From Sarcophilus harrisii (lineage: Eukaryota > Chordata > Mammalia > Dasyuromorphia > Dasyuridae), in contig NC_045427.1 of NCBI RefSeq assembly GCF_902635505.1, positions 58,182,539 to 58,246,538 of the forward strand: 64,000 bases of DNA, in the 5' to 3' direction. Shown piece after piece: positions 40,163-52,470 of the stretch; position 1 is the stretch's first letter, and the number at the start of each line of letters is the position of its first letter. The translations under genes were made by a program, and so were the position numbers. The notes beneath the pieces were generated by a model. That model was given only the letters and a program-made list of their open reading frames with translations. It was not told the origin of the DNA and ran no database searches.

Positions 40163-41480
40163 TTAGGTTGAGCTGAACCACATCCTAGATCCCCTCCATC
40201 CTGAGATCTTACCCTGGAGGGACCCTGATTCAAGCTGGATCCAACCTTTCCAAGTCCTTACTCCTTTCCATTGGGACTCATGGAATGAAGGGCAAAACAG
40301 CCTGAATGAAGTGGTTTTTCTTGCCTGGATTGCTAAGGGCCACTGAGATCTCCAGACTAGGCCGTGTTGCCTTGCCTATCTCCTCCCCATCTCCTCCTAA
40401 AACTATCAAAACTTTTTAATGAGCCTCTTTGATTGGGAAATCCACTGGACATCCTTCTAGGGTAGCAGGTTTGCTATTCTATTATCCAAATTAAAGACTA
40501 TTCCTCAGCTTTCATTTATTCTAGGACTTGACAAATTCCACCATTTCACTTTGCAACTGGGAAAACAAACTTGGAAAGACTTCAAGATTATATAATGTAC
40601 GCTATAACCTGGGCTAGAACTCATGCCTCTATGTAGGGGAAGGACCAATTTTCTTTTGCCATCTTTAACAGAAATAATATAAAGACCTACTCTTTCTGTA
40701 TTACCTTAGAGATCCAACAAGAGATAAATCTAAATGATAGAATGGGTTTGGGGGATGATAGGGTAGTGTTGGGGAAGGAATCAGAAAGATAAAAGTCAGG
40801 GTTCAGCATAAGACTCAGGGTACAGTAGGATCTTAATATTTTGTCTGTCAATGTTTATTAAACAACCTAATGTGCCAGGCATTGTGCTAAACAGAGCTGG
40901 GGAAACAAAGAGCAGAAAAATAATTCCTGCCTTCAATCCATCAGGGCTCACTATCTAATGGGAGAAACAACTTGCCATTTGTTGAATAGAACTGAATTGA
41001 GAAGTCAACAAAAATTAAGGAATCCAAAGAGAGGTAGATTTGTACAAACTAGGGTAAGGAGGTAGAATTGTGTAAATAAAGGTAGGAAGGAAAGGAAAGC
41101 TTCAACCTTGTATTATAAAGGATATTCAAGCCAGAATGGACTTTAGAGATCATGAAACAGCAGATAGGGGACTCAAATTCTGATTTCCTAACTTACTTAT
41201 TGTGTGACTTTGGGCATCTAAATTCTCTGGGTTTCAATTTCCCCATTTGGAAAATGAATGAATTGGACTGGATAACTTTTAATTCAATTTCTTCACTAAA
41301 TACTTCCTAGAAAAGGGAAGCATCTTACTTAGAGTTATATAGCGGGCAGGGCGAGGGGTTAGTTAATGGCAAGACTCTCAGGTGGGAGCTAAGGGGGGAG
41401 GGAGGAAACTGTGGGAGGCCTATAAAGTCATTTCTGCTTTGTGGTTACCACAGTGGAGAATTCTGCTAGAGACAGAAAAA
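40163..41480 (+). mobile_element. Intergenic with old repeats
   Basis: The stretch 40855-41060 belongs to the same unresolved old family as 6880-7215 ('aatgtgccaggcattgtgctaaacagagctgggg'). The stretch 41115-41345 is MIR-like. The rest is unclassified and no gene was seen. Confidence 0.55.
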
Positions 41481-41499
41481 TCCCATGATCCTCTTGAAG

Positions 41500-41735
41500 T
41501 GGATAGAGTGCCAGGCTTGAGGTCCGGAAAATTAATCTTCTTGAATTCATATGTGACCTCAGATATTTACTTGTTGTATGACCCTGGGTAAGTCACTTAA
41601 CCCTGCTTGCCTCAATTTTCTCATCTGTAAAAATGAGCTCGAGAAGGAAATGACAAGCTACTCCAGTACCTTTGCCAAGAAAACCCCAAACAGGGTCACA
41701 GAGTCAGAAACCATTGAAATGACTGAACAACCACC
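41500..41735 (+). mobile_element. tRNA-derived SINE with RTE-like tail
   Basis: GTGGATAGAGTGCCAGGCTT head, GACCCTGGGTAAGTCACTTA core and the tail 'ttgccaagaaaaccccaaacagggtcacagagtcag'. Confidence 0.85.
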
Positions 41736-42700
41736 TCTATTCAGTCTCTGAAGATTACAGATAGCCCAGCTTAGCAGCCCAGCCTTTGGTGACAGGCAAC
41801 CCACCCGCTGCCTCTCACCCACCCACGAACCTGCATCTGTGCAGACAAAAGAGTTAGAGAGGAAGGGGGAAAGCCTACAGCCTCATTTAATTATCTAATA
41901 AGGGCTCTTTATCATATATTTAATCAGCCTTTGACAATAATAGCCCAAGGGAAAAAGTCATCTAGTCTGAAAATTGTGGGTTAATAGAAAAAGGTGAAGC
42001 TCAAACCATAAAGGTGGCTAAATGAGATATCTCGAAGGTAAAGGATTCATACTCAGGTTTTGAAAGGTCTGTCTCTTCCCTCGGACTTTGACACTGGGCT
42101 TGTCACTGCTGGACTTGGCCACCTCCAGGCCAGAATCTGTGCTCATCTTAATGGGGTTAGAACTAGGAAAAGCCTTCTTCCTGAATGAAGCCTTCCTACT
42201 CACCTCCCCCCACCTATTTTCAGTTTTTTTTTTTTTTTTCCTCCTCTTCTTTTTCTTTTAGACCAACCAGGACAATCCCCACTCCTTGCTTTTCAACTCT
42301 CCCTCATCTAGGTATTATTACATCCATAAATCTAGGGTACAAAGACCAAGCTCACCTCTGCAGCTCCAGGGGGCAGCTTTGGTAATTGGATTCTAGAGGG
42401 GGAAGTAAAGCAGTCGTGGGAATACTGGCCGAGGAACTGAGAATTATGGATTGGAAAAGTAGGAAATTACCCCAAAGGTTATCTACTGTAGTTCGACCTC
42501 TACTCGGTACAGAAACTCCTTCTATATCATTCCTGAGAACTAGAAAAATATTAAACTGGGCACCAAGGATTCAAGGCCTAGATGTGATAATTACCTATGG
42601 TCTTGTCATACTCTTAGTTTTAAAGACTTAACTAGAAGAAATCAGTAGCCCTACACCTCCAGAGGCATGAGATGCCCTTCCATATGTGTCTTAATGTTCT
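41736..42700. other. Intergenic, nothing recognised
   Basis: A T/C-rich run (42223-42258) is present. No supported gene, RNA or transposon. Short ORFs here show no known motif. Confidence 0.5.
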
Positions 42701-42739
42701 GTATGTGTGTAATACTACATGTATTATTCCCTTTGTTCA

Positions 42740-43000
42740 TTCTTCCCACAAATGGCATGCTTATCTATAGAAATTTATATTATATTTATATTATATAGAA
42801 TTTACATCTACAATTTACATCCAGAAAAAAGATCTAAGAAGACCAAAGGTAAATCAAAACATACTATGTTCACTTCTTTTTTCTAATCTCTGCTATGGTT
42901 TTTCCCTTTTGCTTTGATTTTTCTTTCCCAACATGATTCATAAAGCAATGTATATTAAAAAATAAATAAGCTTACCACAATTTAAAAAAAGAAACAAGAA
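42740..43000 (+). mobile_element. Old L1 3'UTR
   Basis: 'ccagaaaaaagatctaagaagacc', 'tgctatggtttttccctttt', 'tttcccaacatgattcataaagcaatg'. This is the same old subfamily as 16080-16260. It ends in an A-rich tail. Confidence 0.7.
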
Positions 43001-43159
43001 ATTTACATTTTGTGTTTACTTAATTTGTTTAAATAATGGAGTTTCTCTCTTCCCATCCTCCAAAAAAAATATGAACTCCTTGAGAATAGGGAATGTTTAG
43101 ATTTTCGTTTTAGTTGTTGTTTTTTTTAATCCCTGATACCTAATATAATGCCACACATT

Positions 43160-43395
43160 ATTTTGTAGTTGTTGTTGAGTCATTTTAGTCATATCCAATT
43201 CTTCATGATTCCATGTGTGGCTTTCTTGGTAAAGAGAGTACAGTGGTTTGCCATTTCCTTCTCTAGTTCATTAGGAAACCGAGGCAAACTGGAATAGGTG
43301 ACTTGCTCAGAATCAGGCAGCTAGTAGGTGTTTGAGCCTAATTTAAACTCAGAAAAATGAGTCTTTCTGACTCCTGTCCCAGCAATCAGTCACCT
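43160..43395 (-). mobile_element. tRNA-derived SINE with RTE-like tail
   Basis: Minus-strand copy: the plus strand starts GTTGTTGTTGAGTCATTTTA, then 'catatccaattcttcatgattcc', 'cagtggtttgccatttccttctctag', and ends in the head near 'ctcctgtcccagcaatcagtcacc'. Confidence 0.82.
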
Positions 43396-43441
43396 AATAA
43401 ATACTTTAAAAATACTCATTAGAATGAATGTTGAATGAAAA

Positions 43442-43890
43442 GGGTCAAGGCTGTGAATGGAGGTATAGGGAAATATTTTAATATATTGTTCAGAAAAACT
43501 TATTTATTAATATGGCTTGAACTTAGTTTGACTGTAACTAGATATTAGTGGACCCCAGAGATAGTCACAGGGAAACAGGTGGTTGCAGATACCACCCATG
43601 TCTTGTATCTATCCAATGCTTGGACTTTGTTTTTCCTAAATTTGAATGTTTATGTTTACTGATTTTAGATAGATAGATAGATAAACAGATAGATAGGTAG
43701 ATAGATGTGTGTGTGTGTGTGTATGTGTGTGTGTATCTTAATGTATCTTGCCTTAGAATTGCCCTCTCTATAAAATAGCTTAACTATAATTAGGGTTCAG
43801 TTCATATGCTGGAATTCGTCTCTAAAACCCTATATAATGTAAATAAACCACCCAAAGACTGAGGAGGGAGTCTTCTTCCAGCTGGACACA
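43442..43890 (+). mobile_element. Left member of a direct-repeat pair; possible ERV LTR fragment
   Basis: Homologous, in the same orientation, to 47990-48203 continued at 50901-51052. Shared blocks include GGGAAATAT ... ATATTGTTCAGAAAA, TCCAATGC ... CCTAAATTTGAATGTT, and CAAAATAGCTTAACT- / TATAAAATAGCTTAACT-like motifs followed by a poly(A)-type signal. The pattern (TATA-like box, AATAAA about 70 bp on) would suit the end of an LTR. A (GATA)n(GT)n tract at 43668-43733 has grown within it. The element is broken and the family is unresolved; it is older than the L1 that splits its partner. Confidence 0.45.
43668..43733. repeat. (GATA)n(GT)n compound microsatellite
   Basis: GATA/GATAGGTA units followed by GT repeats. 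Confidence 0.92.
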
Positions 43891-44149
43891 ACAGATTGTG
43901 AAGTTCTAAAGTAATGAAGTGGTTTTATGGAAAATTAGGACCTTTCACAAATGTGAAATAAAAGAACTTACAAGTTCATTTCTAGTAAAGAATGAGTTTT
44001 ATCTGATAGATTTTTTTACCATAATTTTTGAAAATTATGAAATTGTAGATTTACAATCTACCTGCCACCTAGCTGCCCTCTATTAACTAAGTAGATTGTG
44101 AAGTTAAGTAAAGACCTGAATTCTTTTTCATGTTAAAATATATGTAAAT

Positions 44150-44455
44150 CTAATATCTATATATACATATTTATACAGTTATCTTGCTGCACAAGAAAAA
44201 TCAGGTAAAGAAGGAAAAAAAAAACCTGAGAAAAAACAAAATGCAAGGAAACATCAACAGATAAAGTGAAAATACTATGTTGTGCTCCACACTCAGTTCC
44301 CACAGGCCTCTCTCTGGGTGTAGATGGCTCTCTTCATCAATGAACTATTAGAACTGGTTTGAATCATCTCATTGTCGGAAAGAGCCATGTCCATCAGAAT
44401 TGATCATCGTATAGTCTTGTTGCCATGTATAATGATCTTCTGGTTCTTCTTGAAG
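44150..44455 (-). mobile_element. Old L1 3'UTR
   Basis: The plus strand reads 'ttatcttgctgcacaagaaaaatcagg', 'aaatactatgttgtgctccacactcag', 'gatggctctcttcatcaatgaactattagaactgg', the antisense of the old L1 3'UTR seen at 8241-8710. Confidence 0.8.
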
Positions 44456-44660
44456 ACCTGAATTCAAACCCAGTCTTGGATACTTCCTAGTTGTGTGACC
44501 TTGGGCAAGTCACTTCATCCTGTTTGCCTCAGTTTCCTCATCTATAAAACAAACTGGAGAAGGAAATGGCAACTGCTCCAGTATCTTTGCCAAGAAAATT
44601 CCAAATGGGGTCACAGAGAGTGGGACAAGACTGAAAATGAGTCAACAACAAAAACCTGTT
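44455..44660 (+). mobile_element. tRNA-derived SINE with RTE-like tail (5'-shortened)
   Basis: TGAATTCAAACCCAGTCTTG, GTGACCTTGGGCAAGTCACT, 'tctttgccaagaaaattccaaatggggtcacagagagtggg', ending in ACAACAAAAA. Confidence 0.85.
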
Positions 44661-45950
44661 AATAATATATACTAAAATTACATTTTTGAGCCAACTTTAT
44701 AAGAACAGACCTTAGATTTAGGCTTAATTGGCAATAGGGATACCTTTTAGTCTAGAGACTTGTACTAGTTACATTTGGGGAGGGGGGTTGGGGAGTAGAA
44801 GGGAGTTTGGTGAATTATTATATATATGTGCAAAACATCAGGATATAATTATTCATAATTTCTAAGTGACTGACTAGAATAAACAAGATGAGGCCTCATC
44901 TGTGCCTGTGTTTACATGTCCTTATATAGCTATTGTTAACTATTATTGCAACATGAGAAAAACATAATAATTAAACCTAAGCTATGATTAGTGAACTTTT
45001 GCTATATGAAGTAGAATCTCTTGGGACTGTTAATTTATATTATTTTGCGTTTTGACTTCAGGCATGATTGAATTGTCATTAAGTCAATAAGTTTGTATGC
45101 TGCTCAAAGGAAGTATAGTCTGAGAACTGTTATAGATGGATGTCTGTGTTTGGAAAAGTTAAGGGGATGACCTTGTATAGATTATTTCTAGACTCAATTT
45201 CCCCATTGTATTATTTCCTTTCTGAATAGAAAATTCCTTTTTGAATTTTCCCACTTAGTTAAATCTGCACCTGGCTGTGATACTCCATGAGTAATGTAGA
45301 ATTTTTCTGTATGATTGACTATTAACTATGACTTTTACCTGGAATCAAACAGAGGTAAGGGAGTTTTTTTTCCCATATTATGCTTATATCAGATCAATCT
45401 GTGTGCTCTTGAAGGGACAGTCAATACAGTTACAACTATGTGTCTCCTTTTTCTTTTCATAGCAAATTTTGATGATCATAGCAGACAAGCTATAGTTTTT
45501 GTTTTTGTACTACCAAATCTATAGGTTAATAGATTAATACTAAAACATTTATGAATTACAATCATAGGATGCAAGTTTGAAAGACCTTAATGTTTTTCAT
45601 CTAAATTTGTGGTTAACTTCCTATTCTAAGCAATCAGATATTGGAGTTTTTAATTTTGACATTCCCTTACTAATAATTATATATTCATGGATAAGATTAG
45701 GTTGTTAAAATATCTGATACTTTCAGGATAACATGATGATATCTTCAAAAAAAGAGGGGAGGGGTGTGATAGGATAAAGATGCAAAAGTCTTACATTTTA
45801 ATGAAGTAGTAAGCTTTAGAGAGAAAAACAAGATCAAATTATTTTCTCTAAAAAGTAAGATATATATGATTAGCTTCAAAATGTTTCTCATGGGATATAA
45901 AGGCCTTGAATATGTTTTAATAATAAGTTCTCAAAATTGAATTAAAAATT
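44661..45950. other. Intergenic; region between the direct repeats, unclassified
   Basis: AT-rich, with no coding evidence. If the 43.4/48.0-kb repeats are LTRs, this would be internal sequence of a decayed element, but I see no recognisable gag, pol or env. Confidence 0.4.
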
Positions 45951-45954
45951 CAAG

Positions 45955-46110
45955 GGCAGCTGGATAGAGCAGTGGATAGAGCACTAACCCTGGAGTCAGG
46001 AGGACCCAAGTTCAAATGTAGTCTCAGATACTTAACACTTACTAGCTGTGTGACTTTGGGCAAGTTATTTAACTCCAATTGCCTCCCCCCAAAAAAAAAT
46101 TAAAATAAAA
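45955..46110 (+). mobile_element. tRNA-derived SINE without RTE tail (WSINE-like)
   Basis: GGGCAGCTGGATAGAGCAGT head, 'ggagtcaggaggacccaagttcaaatg', 'tagctgtgtgactttgggcaag', A-rich tail. Confidence 0.85.
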
Positions 46111-46449
46111 AATTTGATAAATAAAATTTGTTAATAATTGAAAAAGATTATATTTTTCCTGTTTGAAGTTTTTGATAATAGAAAGATACCAAAGAGTTCA
46201 TTTTGCAAGTCAGGTTCTCATGGATCCATTTTAAGATTATTCCTTGACCTGGCACTGTCCATATGAGGAACAGGGTTTGAATAAAGATAGGTAGAAAAAG
46301 TGGTGTGTTAAAATGAAAATTTCCTGAACTTTCAGGTGACCTATAGTTTCCTAATTTGATGCTCTTATAACTCAGTTTCTAATACACTTAGTTTCATAAG
46401 ATTTGAATTGTTTTTCACCACATGATCTAGTTATTGGAAATCCAAATTC

Positions 46450-46610
46450 TCAGAGACTGTGTGACTCTGGCCAAGTCACTTAATCCCGTTTACTTCAGTT
46501 CCTTATCTATAAAATGAGCTAGAAAAGAAAATGGCAAACCATTCTAGTATCTCTGCAAAGAAAACCATAAATGGGGGCACGGACACAACTGAGAAATGAC
46601 TGAACACTCA
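46450..46610 (+). mobile_element. tRNA-derived SINE with RTE-like tail, 5' part missing
   Basis: Starts in the core 'actgtgtgactctggccaagtcac' and ends 'gggggcacggacacaactgag'. Confidence 0.78.
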
Positions 46611-46714
46611 TTCCAATAATTTTTTCCTCTCTTTTCTCTATCTCTTGTAACTCTAACTCACTTCAAAGGTCAGTTCAAGGACTTTACTTTAAAAGTCTTT
46701 TATTGATTCCCAGT

Positions 46715-46960
46715 AGTTAAGTGGCACCATAGTGCATAGAGTGCCAGTCTTGGAGTCAGAAGGAGTTATCTCCTTGAGTTCAAATCTGGCCTCAGATACT
46801 TACTAGCTGTGTAACCCTGGGAAAGTCACAACTATGCCTGCATTTCCTTATCTATAAAATGAACTGGAGAAGAAAATGGCCAAACCACTCCAGTATCTTT
46901 GCCAAGAAAAATTCCAAATGGGGTCACCAAAGTCGGATTCAACTGAATTGAATTAAATTG
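46715..46960 (+). mobile_element. tRNA-derived SINE with RTE-like tail, near full length
   Basis: Head AGTGGCACCATAGTGCATAG, B-box-like GAGTTCAAATCTGGCCTCAG, tail 'gccaagaaaaattccaaatggggtcaccaaagtcgg'. Confidence 0.87.
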
Positions 46961-47989
46961 TATTGAGTCTTGTTACTAGAAAATTTTTTGCAATATTACC
47001 TAGGGAATCTCTACAAATGATTTGGAACTAGAGAAGCAGATCTCTCTAGAGATGTTCTGGGAACAAGGCCTATTTCAGAATTTCCAAGAGATGTTTCCAG
47101 GAACCACATGACTACATATGATCTCTGGAGCTCAAGATGAAATATGTTGATTAAATGGACATTGGAAATGGGTAACAAATTGATGATTATTTTTGTATTG
47201 CTCTGGCTTTAAGGTTTCCTTGTATTTGTTTGCTTGAAAGAGGGATATGTCCCAATTCCCCCCCCCCCCTTTTTTTAAATTGTTTGGGAATCAGGGACAT
47301 AGCTCCTACATTATTTTGGTTGACTGAAAGTCTGACTTCTATTTGTAGTAATCTCACCTGACCAAAACTTGATTTATGGGTTAATAAGGTTAACTGTTTA
47401 ACATTCTTCAAGCAAAAAGCTTCCTCAAGTGATTTAGTTGTTAGCACTCCAGCTAACTGTGAAAGGAAGAATTTCCCTAATGCTGAGTTTTTTTGTTTAC
47501 AATGATGATATGTAAATCTCTCCTCTCAATCAATCCATTGTGAATCGTGTAAAGGTAGTTTAATCTGTAACTGGATTTAGTTACTTATGAAGACTGTTTA
47601 AGGGAATTTATTTCCTTAAAGGATATCTGAGATTATTACTCTTCTTAACTAAATTTGTTTTTCATTAATGACATGGAAGGAAGCATAGGATTATGATCTT
47701 TCTGATGCTCCTGATCACAGTGCACTTGTTTTCTGGTGTAAATTTAAATCTATTTACTTACTGGTCCTGAGACTCGTTCAAATTGATCCCTCTGAAGAGA
47801 AAACATTGGGAAAAGTTTGTCACCAAAATGGCCACTTAAGGGAATTCTGTCAATCTCTCAATGAAATAGGTAATAAGGAGGAAACTCCTGAGTTGGGTTA
47901 TTTTAATGAACTAACTTTGAAAGTGTGACCCATCTCTTTGCTTTTGGTATTATACTCTCTGATTATGAAAGTATTAGGCTATTATAAGG
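46961..47989. other. Intergenic, unclassified; poly(C) tract
   Basis: A C-run of about 13 with a T-run lies at 47259-47276. No gene supported. Confidence 0.5.
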
Positions 47990-48187
47990 CTCAAAGAGAG
48001 GATTATAGGGAAATATTCTATTATATTGTTCAGAAAACTTTATTCATTGATATTGTTTGAACCTAGCTTGATATAGCTAGAAATTGATTGACTTCAGAGA
48101 TGCTCCCAGGAAAGTCAGTAGGCTGCAAATTGTGCTTAGATTTCACCCAGGTCTTAGTTCATCCAATGCATGTGTTTTGGTTTCCCC
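47990..48187 (+). mobile_element. Right member of the direct-repeat pair, first part
   Basis: Homologous to 43450-43640. It continues at 50901-51052 after the compound L1. Old and broken, like its partner. Confidence 0.45.
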
Positions 48188-50900
48188 AAATTTGAATGTT
48201 GATAATAGTCAATAACTATAGCAATCTAGTGTTTGACAAACCCAAAGATCCCAACTTTGGGGATAAGAATTCACTATTTGACAAAAACTGCTGGGAATAC
48301 TGGAAATTAGTATGGCAGAAATTAGGCATGGACCCACATTGAACACCGTACACCATGGTAAGATCAAAATGGGTTCATGATTTAGGCATAAAGAAAATGA
48401 GATTATAAATAAATTAGAGGAACATAGGATAGTTTACCTCTCAGACTTGTGGAGGAGGAAAGAAATTGTGACCAAAGAAGAGCTAGAGATCATTATTGAT
48501 CACAGAAAATTTTGGTTATATCAAGTTAAAAAGCTTTTGTACAAACAAAACTAATGCAAACAAGATTAGAAGGGAAGTAATAAACTGGGAAAACATTTTT
48601 ACAATTAAAGGTTCTGATAAAGCCTCATTTCCAAAATATATAGAGAATTGACTCTAATTTATAAGAAATCAAGCCACTCTCCAGTTGATAAATGGTCAAA
48701 CGATATGAACAGACAATTTTCAGATGATGAAATTAAAACTGTTTCTACTCATTTGAAAAGGGTGTTTCAAATCACTATTGATCAGAGAAATGCAAATTAA
48801 GACAACTCTGAGATACCACTATACACCTGTCTGATTGGCTAAGATGACAGGAAAAGATAATGATGAATGTTGGAGGGGATGCGGGAAAACTGGGACACTG
48901 ATATATTGTTGGTGGAATTGTGAACGGATCCAACCATTCTGGAGAGCAATTTGGAACTATGCTCAAAAAGTTATCAAACTGTGCATACCTTTTGATCATT
49001 AGTGTTACTACTGGGATTATATCCCAAAGAGATTATAAAGAAGGGAAATGGACCCACATGTTAAAAAATGTTTGTGGCAGCCCTCTTTGTAGTGGCCAGA
49101 AACTGGAAACTAAGTGGATGCCCATCAGTTGGAGAATGGTTGGGTAAATTGTGATATATGAATGTTATGGAATATTATTGTTCTGTAAGAAATAACCAGC
49201 AGGATGATTTCAGAAAGGCCTGGAAAGACCTACATGAACTGATGCTGAGTGAAATGAGCAAAACCAGGAGATCATTATATACTTCCACAACAATACTATA
49301 TGATGATCAATTCTGATGGACCTGCCCATCCTCAGCAATGAGATGAACCAAATCAATTCCAATGGAGCAGTAATGAATTGAAGTACTACACCCAGGGAAA
49401 GAACTCTGGGAAATGACTATGAACCATTACATAGAATTCCCAATCCCTCTATTTTTGTCCGCCTGCATTTTTTATTTCCTTCACAGGCTAATAGTACATT
49501 ATTCAAAGTCTGATTCTTTTTGTACAGCAAAATAACTGTTAGGACATGTATACTTATAGTGTATTTAATTTATACTTTAACATATTTAACATTAATTGGT
49601 CAACCTGCCATCAGGGGGGAGGAAATGGGAGGAAGGAGGGGAAAATTGGAACAAAAGCTATTAAAAAAAAAAAAAAAAAAAAGAAAGAAATAACCAGCAG
49701 GATGAATACAGAGAGGCTTGGAAAGACTTACATGAACCTGATGCTAAATGAAATGAGCAGAGCCAGGAGATCAATATACACTTTAATAACAATACTGTAT
49801 GAAGATATATTCTGATGGACGTGGATATCTTCAACAATGAGAAGATCCAATTCAGTTCCAATTGCTCACTGATAGACAGAACCAGCTACACCCAGAGAAA
49901 GAATACTGGGAAATGAATGTAAACTATTTGCATTTTTGTTTTTCTTCCCAGATTTTTTTACCTTTCTGAATCTGATTTTTCTTGTGCAACAAGAGAACTC
50001 TACGGATGTGTACACATATATTGTATTTAAGATATACTTTTAGGGACCTGTATGTGCAAGAATGTTTGTGGCAGCCCTCTTTGTAGTGGTCAGAAACTGG
50101 AAATTGAGTGGATACCCATCAATTGGAGAATGGCTGAATAAATTGTGGTATATGAATGTTATGGAATATTATTGTTCAGTAAGAAATGACCAACAGGATG
50201 ATTTCAGAAAGGCCTGAAGAGACTTACATGAACTGATGCTGAGTGAAATGAGAAGGACCAGGAGATCCTTATATACTTCAACAACAATACTATATGATGA
50301 TCAATTCTGATGGACCTGGCCATCTTCAACAATGAGATGAACCAAATCAGCTCCAATAGAGCAGTAATGAATTGAACCAGCTACACCTAGTGAAAGAACG
50401 CTGGGATATGACTATGAAACACTACATAGAATTCCTAATCCTTCTATCTTTGCCCACCTGCATTTTTGATTTCCTTCACAGGTTAATTGTACACTATTTC
50501 AAAGTCCGATTCTTTTTGTACAGCAAAATAACTGTATGGACATGTATATATATATATATATAGTATTTAACTTATACTTTAACATATTTCACATGTACTG
50601 GTCAACCTGCCATCTGGGGAAGGGGTGGGGGGAAGGAGGGGAAAAAATGGAACAAAAGGTTTTGCAATTGTCAATGCTGAAAAATTACCCATGCATATAT
50701 CTTGTAAATAAAAAGCTATTAAAAAAGATAATACTTTTACATGTTTAACATGTATGAGACTGCCTGCCATCTAGGGGATGGGGTAGAGGGAGGGAAAGGA
50801 AAAGATGGAACAGAAGTGAGTGCAAGGGACAATGTTGAAAAATTACCCATGCATATGTTCTGTCAATAAAAAGCTATAATAAAAAAAATTTGAATGTTGA
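48188..50900 (+). mobile_element. Compound L1 insertion bracketed by one 16-bp TSD
   Basis: AAATTTGAATGTTGAT stands at both 48188-48203 and 50885-50900, so everything between is one insertion plus later events. Content in order: (a) 48204-49663, an L1 ORF2 C-terminal region and 3'UTR with a 20-nt poly(A) at 49663-49682; (b) 49683-50041, a second, older-type L1 3' end starting inside the ORF2 end, resuming at 50728-50884; (c) 50042-50727, another L1 tail inserted into (b), with a short imperfect repeat near GATATACTTTT/GATAATACTTTT. The 3'UTR of (a) lacks about 59 nt between two AAAAG motifs. A 21-nt sequence (49187-49207) is repeated exactly at 49685-49705, straight after the poly(A) of (a). 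All frames are broken. Confidence 0.9.
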
Positions 50901-51060
50901 TGCTTATATATATCTTAATGGACCTCGTCTGGGAACTGCCTTCTCTACAAAATAGCTTAACTGCTATTTGGGATTCAGTTCATGTAATGGAACTCTGCTC
51001 TGAAATTTTATATAATATAAGCCTCCCAGAGACTGAAAAAGGAGCCTTTTCCTAGCTTAT
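50901..51060 (+). mobile_element. Right member of the direct-repeat pair, second part
   Basis: 'tatcttaatggacctcgtctgggaactgccttctctacaaaatagcttaactgc' corresponds to 43735-43800. It ends near 'actgaaaaaggagccttttcc', paired with 43857-43880. Confidence 0.45.
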
Positions 51061-52140
51061 TTCCTCTACCAAGTGACTAAAAAAATTTCTAACGTTATTT
51101 CATATGTTTTATATGATTGTACATGAATAACCTATATCAAATTTTCTGCCTTCTTAATAAGAAGGGAGTAGAAAAGGAAACTCAAAATTTTGAAAAACAA
51201 ATTTAAAACATTATTTTACATGAAATTGGAAAAATAAAATATTTTTTAAAAAATAAAACTATTTCAGATTTTTGGGCTTGTTCTCATGACTACCAGAAGA
51301 ACGTAAAGTCCAAGAAAAGATTATGTATTGGGAAAACAGGGAGGGGTACAGGAATTGAAGGTTACTGAAATAAGGACAAAAAATAGATTAGAAGGAATGT
51401 GAAAGAGGAAAAGATCAAAAGATAAGAGATCATGATTAGAGAGAATTTGTGGCATTCTGAATAATGGGGATGCAAAAAATTATGAATGATGATCTTATCA
51501 TGTACGGCATGAATCATGTATATAGAGTGAATTTGGGGGTCACAGAAGTTTGATGAATTGAGAGGAAAAGGTGCTTAGGGGAACATGGACATATATCGAA
51601 GGTCCTAAGTATGAGATATTACGTCACATAGCTTATGACATGCCCATATCTAGAGAGCAGCTTTTATTATTTTCTTTTCTTTCAGAGACTCTAATTTGAA
51701 AAAGAAATATAGCACCATAAAAACCCAAGGCCTGTGAAAATCTGAGATCTTGCTTTCCCATCATCTTTCACTGATCTAAAATTAGGAACGGCCAAGGAAG
51801 ATTTATAAAGATTTATTTAGGCATATTATAAATACTATAAATTTTTATATACAGCACATATAAATAAATATTTGACAAAAGTGATAGTTCATAAATAACT
51901 TGTTATCATGACTGAAGGAAGAAAACTTTTCCTGGTACAATCTGAGAACCAACAAGATTCACTATGAGAAAGAAAGAATGCAATTTTACATTCTAGTCAT
52001 CTTATTGTTAGAGACTTTATCAGAGGTACTAGATCTGGAGATTAATCTGGTTTTTTCACAATATTTAGTGAATGTCAACATGAGTCCATATTAGGACATG
52101 GCAGATCAAAAAATTGATAGGCTCTGAGGTTACATAAAAA
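51061..52140. other. Intergenic, nothing recognised
   Basis: AT-rich sequence without gene evidence. Confidence 0.5.
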
Positions 52141-52149
52141 GAGAGAGGA

Positions 52150-52470
52150 GGCCAAAAGTCACTGTCCCATTGTCTTTTGCTTTGATCAGACACAATTTGT
52201 AGTGGTATGTCCATTTTATTAGCAAATTATTGTATGTCTAGAAGAAGGCAGCTAGGATGACAAAAGATGATGGCTGGGCCAAATGAAAATTGATTGAAGG
52301 AATGTGGATGTTTAGTCTTGAGAAGAGAATCATTAATAGGAGACATCTCCTCCAGTGTCAAAGATGTCATGTAGAAGAGGGATAAGATTGGTTCTGCCTG
52401 GTCCCAGAGGGCAGAAGTGGGATCAGTGGGCAGTTTTAGGGGAGGCAGATTTCAGCTCTGACCCTCTGAT
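52150..52470 (+). mobile_element. Probable CR1/L3-like LINE remnant
   Basis: 'tagaagaaggcagctaggatgac', 'gatgtcatgtagaagagggataagattggttctgcctggtcccagagggcag' resembles an ancient CR1/L3 3' region. The match is from memory. Confidence 0.5.
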
